From an uncultured Rhodoplanes sp. (GTDB lineage Bacteria; Pseudomonadota; Alphaproteobacteria; Rhizobiales; Xanthobacteraceae), in the NCBI GenBank assembly GCA_936924235.1, contig CAKZHN010000014.1, positions 1 through 29,681 on the forward strand: a stretch of 29,681 bases of DNA, written 5' to 3'. Under the pieces are notes generated by a model that saw only the letters and a list, made by a program, of their open reading frames with translations, searched no databases and was not told the origin of the DNA. Positions 22,793-29,681 of this stretch are shown one piece after another (the first letter of the stretch is position 1; the number at the start of each line of letters is the position of its first letter). Made by a program: the position numbers and the translations under genes.

Positions 22793-24349
22793 ATGAACGT
22801 GATCGACAAGCCCGGGACATTGAAATCGCAGGCGGCGGATTTCGACCGTTTCCGGCTGCGGCGTTTCATTGAGGGACTCGGAGCCGACCAGGTCGACACC
22901 CGGAAGGAGCAGATCGATCTCGCGGGCCTCGCCGAAGTCATGGAAGGCAACCAGAAGGCGGTGCTGTTCCGCGCGGCGGGACCGGAGAAGGCCGAGCTGG
23001 TGGGCAACGTGATGGGCGGCCGCGCGCGCATCGCTGCGGCGTTCGGCGTGAAGCCTGCCGGGCTCCTCGCCGAGATCCAGCGGCGGCTCCGCAACAAGCC
23101 GGAGATTTTCGAGGTCACGCGCGCCGAGGCGCCATGCCAGCAGGTGGTGCTGACCGGCGACGACGCCGATGTCACCAAGCTTCCCGTCCATCTGCAGCAC
23201 GGCGCCGACGGCGGTCCCTACATCTCGGCGTCGATCGACTACGTCATCGATCCGAAGACCGGCTTCACCAATGTGGGCTTGCGCCGGCTGATGCTGCGCT
23301 CCGGCAAGGAGACCGGCATCGATCTCGTCTCGCCGAGCGACCTCAAGGCGATCTACGAGGCGAACGCCGCGGCGGGCAAGCGCACGCCGGTGAGCTTCGT
23401 GGTTGGCGCGCATCCGGTCGATCATGTGGCCGGCACCATGCGGCTGCCAGTCGATGAGATCGGCCTTGTCGCGATGCTGCGCGACGCGCCGCTCGCCGTG
23501 GTGAAGAGCGTTACCAACGACATCCGCGTACCGGCCGACGCCGAATACGTCATCGAGGGCTATCTCGACGAGCGCGGCCACGTTGAAGCAGAAGGGCCCT
23601 ACGGCGAGTTCCTCGGCTATTACGGCGCGGTGAAGCGCAACCCCGTGTTCCACGTCACCGCGATTACGCACCGCAAGGACGCGCTGTTCCAGACTTCGAC
23701 CATTGGCGGCAAGACGCTCGGCCGCACCGACACCGCGCAGCTTTCGGCGCTGCGCACCGAAGTCGCGATCTGGACCGCGTTGCAATCGGCGGTTCGAGAA
23801 CCGGTCGCGGTCTATGCCACGACGTCGAGCGGCGGCGCCTTCAACGTCCGCGTCGCGATCCGCCAGCGCGTGCCGGGCGAGGCGCGCAACGCCATCGGCG
23901 CCTGCATGGGCGCGCTCGCCAACTGCAAGAACGTCTTTGTGGTCGATCCCGACGTCGACATCTTCTCCGACGAGCAGATGGACTGGGCCATGGCGACGCG
24001 CTTCCAGCCCGACCGCGATCTGATCGTGATGCATGGCTTGCGCACCTTGCCGCTGGACCCGTCGCTGCCGCCGGGCGTTCGCGTCGGCGCCAAGGCCGGT
24101 TACGATCTGACCTGGCCGTTCGGAACCCATGAGCGGCTCGAGGTGCGGGTGCCGGCGCCGCCGAAGTTCGAGGGCAAGCGCTTCGCCTCGGTCGAGGCCG
24201 CGCTGGCCGACGGCCCGAAGTTCTTCGAGGAACTGATGACCGCTGTGGGCAGCCGGGATGGGCGGGAGGTCGTCCGCACGCTCGGGGGCCTCCGCGACAA
24301 GCTTGCTCTCGACCGTGACGGCGAGGGGCGCTACTTCATCAAGAAATAA
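22793..24349 (+). CDS. UbiD-family prenyl-FMN-dependent decarboxylase (copy 2)
   Basis: A 518-residue UbiD-family enzyme, paralogous to the one at 8360-9910 (over half of residues identical by eye). Family residues match copy 1: Asn160 and Arg165 (TNVGLRR), Glu255 (VIEGY), the catalytic pair Glu267/Glu272 in EGPYGE, and Asp183 where Fdc1 has a metal His. A central block (KRNPVFHVTAITHRKDALF and on) is almost identical in both copies. The N-terminal RFRLRRFIE is also shared. GGGAGA precedes the ATG. It is the first gene of an operon with a NitT/TauT-type importer: the binding-protein gene starts 37 bases downstream. A different importer and differing lobe residues suggest a different but related acid substrate. 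Confidence 0.9.
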   Translation: MNVIDKPGTLKSQAADFDRFRLRRFIEGLGADQVDTRKEQIDLAGLAEVMEGNQKAVLFRAAGPEKAELVGNVMGGRARIAAAFGVKPAGLLAEIQRRLRNKPEIFEVTRAEAPCQQVVLTGDDADVTKLPVHLQHGADGGPYISASIDYVIDPKTGFTNVGLRRLMLRSGKETGIDLVSPSDLKAIYEANAAAGKRTPVSFVVGAHPVDHVAGTMRLPVDEIGLVAMLRDAPLAVVKSVTNDIRVPADAEYVIEGYLDERGHVEAEGPYGEFLGYYGAVKRNPVFHVTAITHRKDALFQTSTIGGKTLGRTDTAQLSALRTEVAIWTALQSAVREPVAVYATTSSGGAFNVRVAIRQRVPGEARNAIGACMGALANCKNVFVVDPDVDIFSDEQMDWAMATRFQPDRDLIVMHGLRTLPLDPSLPPGVRVGAKAGYDLTWPFGTHERLEVRVPAPPKFEGKRFASVEAALADGPKFFEELMTAVGSRDGREVVRTLGGLRDKLALDRDGEGRYFIKK

Positions 24350-24385
24350 TGCCGTGCGGGGCGCCCGGCCGGGGGGAGTAGAGAG

Positions 24386-25429
24386 ATGGTCATGAGAGCA
24401 TTGCCTTGGGTTCTGGCTGCCGCGCTCGGCGTCAGCGGTATGGGCGCCGCGTCGGCGGAGGAAACCACCATCAAGGTCGGCATCGCGCGCTCGACCTCCA
24501 ACGCCGCCGAGCTGATGGCGCTGAAGCACGGCTATTTCAAAGAGGCCGGCATCAAGCTCGAGTGGGATGACATCGACACCACGGCGAACGTCATCGCGCT
24601 GCTCGCGCAGAACCGGTACCAGATCGTCGCCGGCGGCATCTCGGCCGGCATCTTTAACGCGCTGGAGAAGAACCTTCCGATCACCATGCTGTCCGACCGC
24701 GTCTCGACGCCGATCGGCCACAACCTGATGCTGCGGCCCGAGCTCAAGGACAAGGTGAAGAGCCTGAAGGACCTCAAGGGCAAGGTGGTCGCGAGCAACG
24801 GCCAGGGCTCGGTGTCGACCTACGAGGTCGGCAAGATGCTGGAGCGCGAAGGCCTCACCATCAACGACGTCGACCTGAAGGTGCTGCCGTTCACGCAGAT
24901 GGGCATCGCCTTCAAGAACGGCGCGATCGACGCCGGCATTCTCATTCCGCCGTTCGTCTGGCAGCTCGAAGAGCAGGGCCTCGCCGTGCCGTTCGCGAGC
25001 GTCGACGATCTGGTGCAGCCGCAGCCGATGACCATCGCGGTGATCATGGCCAACAGCGAGTGGGTGAAGGCCAATCCGGATCTGGTGCAGCGCTACATGA
25101 CGGCGTGGCTGAAGGGCGTGCGCGAATACTGTCAGGCCTATCACGGCGGCTCGAACCGCCAGGAGGTGCTCGACGAGCTGGTCAACAGCAAGACCGAGCC
25201 GCGCCGCGAGCTTCTCGAAAAGTATCCGTGGCCGGCGCGCAGCCCCAACGGCGGTATCAACGTCGCGAGCATGCTCGACATCAACAAGTGGTACGTGAAG
25301 AACAAGATGTCGGCGGTGGAGTTCCCGGCGGATCGCGTCATCAATTCGAGCTTCATCGACAAGGCGGTGGCGGCGGCCGGCCCGTTCCAGCTTCAGAACA
25401 AGGACAGCAAGCTGCCGGGCTGCCGCTAG
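24386..25429 (+). CDS. NitT/TauT-family ABC transporter substrate-binding protein
   Basis: A 347-residue exported binding protein of the SsuA/TauA/NMT1 type (type II fold). The signal peptide covers about residues 1-24 (ASAEE cleavage). Typical features are the KVGIARSTSNAAELMALKHG start of the mature protein, GYFKEAGIKLEWDD, LKGKVVASNGQGSVSTYEVG (about residues 130-149), and FKNGAIDAGILIPPFVW. The family imports sulfonates, nitrate, pyrimidine precursors, phthalates and other small anions. GGGGGGAG precedes the ATG; a second ATG two codons on is also possible. Being between UbiD copy 2 and the ATPase gene it probably supplies the UbiD substrate or its precursor. Confidence 0.92.
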   Translation: MVMRALPWVLAAALGVSGMGAASAEETTIKVGIARSTSNAAELMALKHGYFKEAGIKLEWDDIDTTANVIALLAQNRYQIVAGGISAGIFNALEKNLPITMLSDRVSTPIGHNLMLRPELKDKVKSLKDLKGKVVASNGQGSVSTYEVGKMLEREGLTINDVDLKVLPFTQMGIAFKNGAIDAGILIPPFVWQLEEQGLAVPFASVDDLVQPQPMTIAVIMANSEWVKANPDLVQRYMTAWLKGVREYCQAYHGGSNRQEVLDELVNSKTEPRRELLEKYPWPARSPNGGINVASMLDINKWYVKNKMSAVEFPADRVINSSFIDKAVAAAGPFQLQNKDSKLPGCR

Positions 25430-25461
25430 GCACCCGAAGCACTGGCAGGAGAGGTGAGTTG

Positions 25462-26259
25462 ATGCCGGTGCAGCGGCGCGGGGCGGCGGTCGATATTACG
25501 GGCCTGCGCCGCGAATATGTCGGCGCGCAGGGTACGGTGGTCGCCATCGACCATGTCGACCTGAAAGTGGCGCCGGGCGAATTCCTCTGCATCGTGGGGC
25601 CGAGCGGCTGCGGGAAGTCGACGCTCCTTCGTATCCTGGCCGGTCTCGACAAGCAGTCGTCGGGCACCATCAAGGTCGACTCCCAGGGCTGGGCGGTCGA
25701 GAACGCCATGGTGTTCCAGGAGAGTGGTCTCTTTCCCTGGATGGACATCGAGACCAACGTGCGCTTCGGCCTCGACACCCGCGGCGTGTCGCGCAGCGAG
25801 GCCGCGCCGCGCGTCGAGCAGGCGCTGAAGCTCGTCGGCCTCAGCAAGTTCCGCAAGCACTATCCGCATCAGCTTTCCGGTGGCATGCGCCAGAGGAGCG
25901 CCATCGCACGGGCCTTCGTCACCGATCCTGGCATGCTGCTGATGGACGAGCCGTTCGCGGCGCTCGACGCGCAGAACCGCGTCATTCTGCAGGGCGAGCT
26001 GGTGCGGCTCTGGGAGCAGACCGGCAAGACCGTGATCTATGTGACGCACTCCATCGAAGAGGCTCTGCTGATGGGCGACCGCACCGTCATCATGACGGCG
26101 CAGCCCGGCCGCATCAAACAGATCATCGACGTGCCGTTCCCGCATCCGCGCGACGTGCTGCAGCTTGCGGCCTCGGCCGAGTTCGGCAAGCTCAAGCTCG
26201 ACATCTGGCGGGTGCTGGAGGAAGAGGTGAACCGGGCGCGCGCGGAGATGGAAAAATGA
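25462..26259 (+). CDS. NitT/TauT-family ABC transporter ATP-binding protein
   Basis: A 265-residue SsuB/TauB-type ATPase. Walker A GPSGCGKST is at residues 46-54, the signature LSGGMRQR at 138-145, and Walker B MLLMDEP at 158-164. The FQESGLFPW Q-loop (85-93), EALLMGDR and THSIEEA segments are diagnostic of the NitT/TauT subfamily. It begins 32 bases after the binding-protein stop and overlaps the permease start by 4 bases (ATGA), so the operon is tightly coupled. The first ten residues are polar and variable. Confidence 0.94.
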   Translation: MPVQRRGAAVDITGLRREYVGAQGTVVAIDHVDLKVAPGEFLCIVGPSGCGKSTLLRILAGLDKQSSGTIKVDSQGWAVENAMVFQESGLFPWMDIETNVRFGLDTRGVSRSEAAPRVEQALKLVGLSKFRKHYPHQLSGGMRQRSAIARAFVTDPGMLLMDEPFAALDAQNRVILQGELVRLWEQTGKTVIYVTHSIEEALLMGDRTVIMTAQPGRIKQIIDVPFPHPRDVLQLAASAEFGKLKLDIWRVLEEEVNRARAEMEK

Positions 26260-27023
26260 GCGGGCTTTCGGGCAAGACCCAGGAGCGGCTGCTCTATCTG
26301 ATCTCGCCGATCGGGCTGCTCGCGATCTGGCAATTGCTGCTGATGGCCGGCATCGGCGACCGCAGGTTTGTGCCGGCGCCGACCGACATCGCGTGGCGGT
26401 TCTGGGAGCTCATCCGGAGTGGCGAGCTCGAAGGCCACACGCTGGTCACGCTCTACCGCGTGTTCGCGGGTTTCTTTATCGGCAGCATTCCGGGCGTGGT
26501 CATCGGCCTGCTGATGGCGATGTTCCGTCCAGTCCGCATCTTCTTCGATCCGCTGATCGCGAGCCTGTTCCCGATCCCCAAGATCGCGCTGATGCCGCTG
26601 CTGCTGCTGGCCTTCGGTTTCGGCGACGCCTCGAAAATTGCGCTGGTGGTGACCGCCGTGTTCTTTCCGGTGGTGGTGAACACCTACGTCGGCGCGGCCA
26701 ACATCGAGAAGATCTACTGGGACGTGGCGAAGAACTATGGCGCCAGCCAGTCGATGGTGTTCCGCAGGATCGTGTTCTTCGGCGCGCTGCCGATGATCTT
26801 TGCGGGGCTGCGCATCGCGCTCGCGGTGTCGTTCATCGTACTGGTCGCGGCCGAGTTCGTCGCCACCAAGGCCGGCATCGGCTACATGATCTGGAATTCG
26901 TGGGAGCTGCTGCAGGTCGACGTCATGTTCTGCGGCATCGTCACGGTCGGCGTGCTGGGCCTGATCGCGACGGTCATCCTCCAGGAGATCGAGCGCAAGG
27001 TCATTCCCTGGAAGGCGGAATAG
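26256..27023 (+). CDS. NitT/TauT-family ABC transporter permease
   Basis: A 255-residue inner-membrane permease of the SsuC/TauC type with about six hydrophobic segments. The coupling EAA-like loop reads DVAKNYGASQSMVFRRIVFF-type around residues 155-174, and ending G-L-R-I-A-L-A is typical. The N-terminus (SPIGLLAIWQLLL) is the first membrane helix. It overlaps the ATPase gene by 4 bases and is the last gene of the UbiD copy 2 operon, ending in a hairpin shared with the convergent cupin gene. Confidence 0.93.
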   Translation: MSGLSGKTQERLLYLISPIGLLAIWQLLLMAGIGDRRFVPAPTDIAWRFWELIRSGELEGHTLVTLYRVFAGFFIGSIPGVVIGLLMAMFRPVRIFFDPLIASLFPIPKIALMPLLLLAFGFGDASKIALVVTAVFFPVVVNTYVGAANIEKIYWDVAKNYGASQSMVFRRIVFFGALPMIFAGLRIALAVSFIVLVAAEFVATKAGIGYMIWNSWELLQVDVMFCGIVTVGVLGLIATVILQEIERKVIPWKAE

Positions 27024-27029
27024 AAACGA

Positions 27030-27056
27030 AATGGCCGGGCAATAGGCCCGGCCATT
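27030..27056. terminator. Bidirectional terminator hairpin
   Basis: AATGGCCGGGC (27030-27040) pairs perfectly with GCCCGGCCATT (27046-27056) over a 5-base loop. It lies between the convergent permease (ends 27023) and cupin (ends 27079) genes. No long T-run follows in either direction, though the AT pairs at the stem base give short ones, so it probably terminates both transcripts with modest strength. Confidence 0.65.
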
Positions 27057-27078
27057 AAGCAATCAATTTCGCTGCCGC

Positions 27079-27639
27079 TTACTTCGGCTTCCAGTTCTTC
27101 TTCCATGCCGGCGGGTCTTCCGAGTCGATCAGCACGAAGCAGATGCGGCACGGCTTGCCCGAATTGTTCACCCAAGCGTGGTTGGTGCCCTGCTGGACCA
27201 GGATGTCGCCGGCCTTCAGGTGCACCTGCTGGTCGTCGAGCAGCATGTCGATCTCGCCGTCGAGCACGATCGCGTAGTCGATCGAGCGGGTGCGGTGGGT
27301 GAAGATGTGGCGGTGATAGCCCTGCGTCGCAGGATCGATGCCCATCTGCTTCAGGATCTCGTGATGGTCGATACCCTGCGGCACCTTGCCGTCGTAGGGC
27401 GCGAAATCGACCACGCGGCAGATCGCGCCGTTCTTGGGCGGCGGCACGCCGGTCTTCTGGGCGGCCTGGTCGCGGGTGTGCGACAGGTCCACGGGCGACT
27501 CGTTGGTCATCCATACGAGCTGGACCACATTGCCTTCGCCGCGCTGGTTCACATAGGGCGTCGGCTGATCGAACAGGATCACCGCCTTGCCATCGGCATC
27601 GTGGCCGGTGACCACACGTCGCACAGGTTTCTTTTCCAT
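27079..27639 (-). CDS. Cupin-domain protein
   Basis: A 186-residue protein with a C-terminal single cupin barrel (about residues 105-180). Motif 1 is seen as GYHRHIFTHRTRSIDYAIVLDGE, where the usual metal Glu is an Asp (121). Motif 2 is GDILVQQGTNHAWVN with His154 and Asn158. Histidines 109 and 111 can also bind metal. About 100 N-terminal residues are unassigned. Possible roles are a dioxygenase, isomerase or small-molecule sensor; the altered metal triad makes catalysis uncertain. GGGGAG precedes the ATG at 27639. This Shine-Dalgarno sequence is one arm of an inverted repeat (see that entry). Confidence 0.82.
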   Translation of the reverse strand: MEKKPVRRVVTGHDADGKAVILFDQPTPYVNQRGEGNVVQLVWMTNESPVDLSHTRDQAAQKTGVPPPKNGAICRVVDFAPYDGKVPQGIDHHEILKQMGIDPATQGYHRHIFTHRTRSIDYAIVLDGEIDMLLDDQQVHLKAGDILVQQGTNHAWVNNSGKPCRICFVLIDSEDPPAWKKNWKPK

Positions 27640-27640
27640 A

Positions 27641-27684
27641 GAACTCCCCAACATTGATTTGGTGGCGGCATCCTTTGGGAGTTC
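27641..27684 (-). promoter_or_regulatory. Inverted repeat overlapping the cupin ribosome-binding site
   Basis: GAACTCCC (27641-27648) and GGGAGTTC (27677-27684) are perfect inverted copies 28 bases apart. The arm next to the gene contains the complement of the GGGGAG ribosome site, so an mRNA starting upstream could hide the site by pairing. Alternatively the repeat is a DNA operator: TTGACA on the minus strand (27699-27694) would be a -35 box and put transcription start close to or inside the repeat. Confidence 0.4.
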
Positions 27685-27820
27685 GGCGCGCCTTGTCAAC
27701 GTCCCACGATGCGGGTTCCGCCATGCGATACCACTGCGACAGTCTGACAGGCCTTTGCTATTCCCGTCATGATTCCAAACGCATATGCTCCGCGCGCTTC
27801 AGAGAGGAAGAGTGAAAACC

Positions 27821-28801
27821 ATGCCGGTGGTTCGACGTTCTGTTTGCGTGATGCTCGGCGCCGCGATGCTGGCCGCCTGGCCGACGCCCTCGCTGGCCCA
27901 GGCGCAAGCCTGGCCGCAGCGCACCGTCCGTTTCTTCCTGACGCTCGGCGCAGGCTCTGGCACCGACATCGGCGCGCGGCTCTTGGCCGACCGGTTGAGC
28001 CGGAAGTGGGGCCAGCCGGTGGTGATCGAGAACAAGCCCGGCGGCGACGGCATCGTCGCCATCAGCGCCTTCCTCGGCGCCAAGGACGACCACGTGCTGC
28101 TGATGTCGCCGACCTCGGCCTTCATCGCGCATCCGTGGGTGCACGAAAACCTGCCGTACAAGCCTGCGGACCTGACGCCGATCGCGCGAGTGTCGAACAC
28201 CGTCATCGGCATCACCGTGCCGAAGGTCCTGCCGGCCAATTCGATGAAGGAGCTGGTGGCGCTGGCGAAGACCAAGCCCGGCGAGTTGAACTGGGCGGGC
28301 ATCACCGGCGCGCTGGATTTCAACTTCGCCGGCTGGGCCAAGTCCGAAGGCCTCGACATGAAGAAGGTGCCGTACCGCAATCCGGTCGACGCCGCGAATG
28401 ATCTCGCCGAGAACCGCGTGCAGGTCTACGAATCGGCCGTCGCCATCGCGCAGCCGCAGCTTCAGGCCGGCAAGATCAAGATCCTCGCCGTGCTCAATTC
28501 GGTGCGCGCGCCGGTCTATCCCGATATCCCGACGGTGGCGGATGCCGGCTATCCGAACATGACGATCGACGGGCTGGTCGGGCTGTTCGGCACACCCAGC
28601 ACGCCGCAGGCGCTGCGCGAGAAGATCGCAGCCGACGTGAAAGAGGTGATGGACACCGATCCGATCATCAAGGACCGGCTGACGGCGACGGCGCAGCTCC
28701 CCAATCCCGGCACGCCGGAGGAGTTCGCCAAGGCGCTCGAGGATCAGCGCGCAAAGCTCGCGCAGAACGCGCGTGACCTCGGCGTCAAGGAGAAGCAATA
28801 A
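27821..28801 (+). CDS. Bug/TctC-family tripartite tricarboxylate transporter binding protein
   Basis: A 326-residue exported binding protein of the Bug (TctC) family, which binds carboxylates such as citrate, glutamate, nicotinate or aromatic acids. A signal peptide covers about residues 1-29 (LAQAQ cleavage). Family motifs are WPQRTVRFFLTLGAGSGTD (about 31-49), LSRKWGQPVVIENKPGGDG and the aspartate/loop GFGTPSTPQALREKI-like region near the C-terminus. No TctA or TctB is visible, so it depends on membrane partners elsewhere, as many such orphans do. The ATG at 27821 lies 13 bases from an AGAGG site; a GTG at 27812 is an alternative. It diverges from the cupin gene. Confidence 0.9.
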   Translation: MPVVRRSVCVMLGAAMLAAWPTPSLAQAQAWPQRTVRFFLTLGAGSGTDIGARLLADRLSRKWGQPVVIENKPGGDGIVAISAFLGAKDDHVLLMSPTSAFIAHPWVHENLPYKPADLTPIARVSNTVIGITVPKVLPANSMKELVALAKTKPGELNWAGITGALDFNFAGWAKSEGLDMKKVPYRNPVDAANDLAENRVQVYESAVAIAQPQLQAGKIKILAVLNSVRAPVYPDIPTVADAGYPNMTIDGLVGLFGTPSTPQALREKIAADVKEVMDTDPIIKDRLTATAQLPNPGTPEEFAKALEDQRAKLAQNARDLGVKEKQ

Positions 28802-28979
28802 GCTCGGCCTCGTCGGTGAGGTAGCCGTCGGCCACGGTGCCGTGGTGCATGAAGCCGCAATGCGGACAGCGCAGGCTGATCGGCGTGTCGAGCGTCTGCT
28901 TCAGGCTCGACTTGCCGGACACGATCCCTGAAGGGATCGGCTGGTTGGTGTAAGGGCAGCGGAATACGAGCTGGGGCAT
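28785..28979 (-). CDS. Small zinc-ribbon-like hypothetical protein
   Basis: A 64-residue protein beginning MPQLVFRCPYTNQPI and containing one CPHC pair (LRCPHCGFMHHG) plus a lone Cys at the first CPY. Together these could form a partial zinc site with His/Cys ligands. Proteins with this layout are widespread, short and uncharacterised in Hyphomicrobiales. A purine-rich GAGAGG precedes the ATG at 28979. Its last 17 bases overlap the end of the Bug protein gene on the other strand. Function unknown. Confidence 0.7.
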   Translation of the reverse strand: MPQLVFRCPYTNQPIPSGIVSGKSSLKQTLDTPISLRCPHCGFMHHGTVADGYLTDEAELIASP

Positions 28980-29049
28980 GAACCCGGCCTCTCGATTCAA
29001 CGAGTCAGCCCCGTACCAGACCGCTGCGATTCGTACGCGTCCAATGCGG

Positions 29050-29681
29050 CTATTTCGCGCCGCCAAGAAGCCCCGCGACGCGCTCGCCGAACGCCTTGGT
29101 TCCGAGCGGCCCGCCGAGATCGGGCGTGCGCCATTCGGGCTTTGCGACCGCGGCGTCGAGCGCGCGCTCGATCATGTCCGCGGCTTTCGCGAGCGTCGCG
29201 TCGCTGCGCCGTTCGCCGAGCCAGGCGAGCAGCATCGCGACCGAGCCGATCAGCGAGCTCGGATTGGCGCGGTCCTGTCCGGCGATGTCGGGCGCCGAGC
29301 CGTGCTGCGCCTGGGCGAGCGCGTGCTCGTCGCCGGAGTTGACCGAAGCCGCAAGGCCGAGGCTGCCGGAAATCTCCGATGCCTCGTCGGACAGAATGTC
29401 GCCGAACGCGTTGGTGGCGACGATCACGTCGAACCGCGTGGCGTCGCGCACCAGCAGCGCCGCCATCGCGTCCATGATCTGCTCCTCGCATTCGACCTGC
29501 GGATATTTCGCCGCGACCGCCCGCGTGCATTCCAGGAACAAGCCGTCGGACATGCGCAGCACGTTGGCCTTGTGCACCACAGTGACCTTGCGGCGCGGCC
29601 GCGTCATCGCGAGCTTGAAGGCGGTCTCGGCGATGCGGGTCGAGCCCTTGCGGGTGATCTTGCGCACCGCCAGCGCCACGT
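29050..29681 (-). CDS. Isocitrate/isopropylmalate dehydrogenase-family protein (partial, 3' end)
   Basis: The last about 210 residues of an NAD(P)-dependent beta-decarboxylating dehydrogenase; the 5' part lies beyond the window. Visible family elements are RKITRKGSTRIAETAF, VTVVHKANVLRMSDGLFLE (with the catalytic Lys), ATNAFGDILSDEAS (metal-binding Asp residues), and EHALAQAQHGSAPDIAG followed by ANPSSLIGSVAMLL. The sequence fits LeuB/TtuC/isocitrate homologues, and from the C-terminal part alone the substrate (isopropylmalate, tartrate, isocitrate or homologues) cannot be decided. Gene order with a tricarboxylate-type binding protein hints at a carboxylic-acid pathway. Confidence 0.85.
   Translation of the reverse strand, partial: VALAVRKITRKGSTRIAETAFKLAMTRPRRKVTVVHKANVLRMSDGLFLECTRAVAAKYPQVECEEQIMDAMAALLVRDATRFDVIVATNAFGDILSDEASEISGSLGLAASVNSGDEHALAQAQHGSAPDIAGQDRANPSSLIGSVAMLLAWLGERRSDATLAKAADMIERALDAAVAKPEWRTPDLGGPLGTKAFGERVAGLLGGAK

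Noticed and set aside
22793..24349. Assignment of either UbiD copy as the ubiquinone-biosynthesis UbiD
   Set aside because: Neither is near ubi genes, two copies with different importers are present, and the family contains many catabolic decarboxylases. The N-termini and the Asp in place of the metal His also differ from what I expect.
22766..25144. 792-residue open frame on the minus strand opposite UbiD copy 2 and the NitT/TauT binding protein
   Set aside because: It has the same shadow composition, no family motif, and spans two plus-strand genes with clear catalytic residues and ribosome sites.
1..29681. CRISPR arrays, tRNA or rRNA genes, insertion sequences, prophage remnants
   Set aside because: I looked for repeated spacers, tRNA-like clover stems, transposase motifs and terminal inverted repeats, and saw none beyond the palindromic element at 119-221.

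Overview
The window is GC-rich, densely coded DNA typical of an alphaproteobacterium of the order Hyphomicrobiales (Bradyrhizobium / Rhodopseudomonas / Xanthobacteraceae-like). This rests on codon use, many ABC and tripartite-tricarboxylate binding proteins, and a palindromic intergenic repeat of the type common in that group. I support 27 protein genes, the last cut by the window edge. I see no rRNA, tRNA, CRISPR array, insertion sequence or phage gene.

Layout. (1) 229-8285, minus strand: a probable long transcription unit running alpha/beta hydrolase, luciferase-like (LLM) flavin oxidoreductase, two tandem branched-chain-amino-acid-type (Liv) binding proteins separated by a strong terminator, then livH, livM, livG, livF. 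(2) 8360-9910, plus strand: a UbiD-family prenyl-FMN decarboxylase divergent from that unit. (3) 9924-14694, minus: 3-hydroxyacyl-CoA dehydrogenase, EamA transporter, 3-ketosteroid-dehydrogenase-like flavoprotein, and exported metallo-beta-lactamase-fold hydrolase. (4) 14840-17290, plus: a secreted trypsin-like protease and an MmgE/PrpD protein. (5) 17297-22665, minus: a molybdenum hydroxylase large subunit, a Rieske oxygenase, a bifunctional PurC-PurE protein of animal PAICS type ending in a clear terminator, and a small Cys-rich exported protein. (6) 22793-27023, plus: a second UbiD-family decarboxylase followed by a NitT/TauT-type ABC importer (binding protein, ATPase, permease). (7) 27079-29681: a cupin protein (minus), an orphan Bug/TctC binding protein (plus), a small zinc-ribbon-like protein and the 3' part of an isocitrate/isopropylmalate-type dehydrogenase (both minus).

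Inferred working model: this is a catabolic accessory region for small organic, probably aromatic or heteroaromatic, acids. Two related UbiD decarboxylases are each next to a different importer (Liv-type and NitT/TauT-type). Surrounding enzymes could oxidise (LLM, Mo-hydroxylase, Rieske, FAD dehydrogenase), hydrolyse (alpha/beta hydrolase) and beta-oxidise (3-hydroxyacyl-CoA dehydrogenase) the products. No substrate can be named from the sequence. Notable absences are a UbiX prenyltransferase, any transcriptional regulator, the small/medium Mo-hydroxylase subunits, a Rieske reductase and the TctA/TctB membrane proteins. The most unexpected gene is the PAICS-like PurC-PurE fusion.
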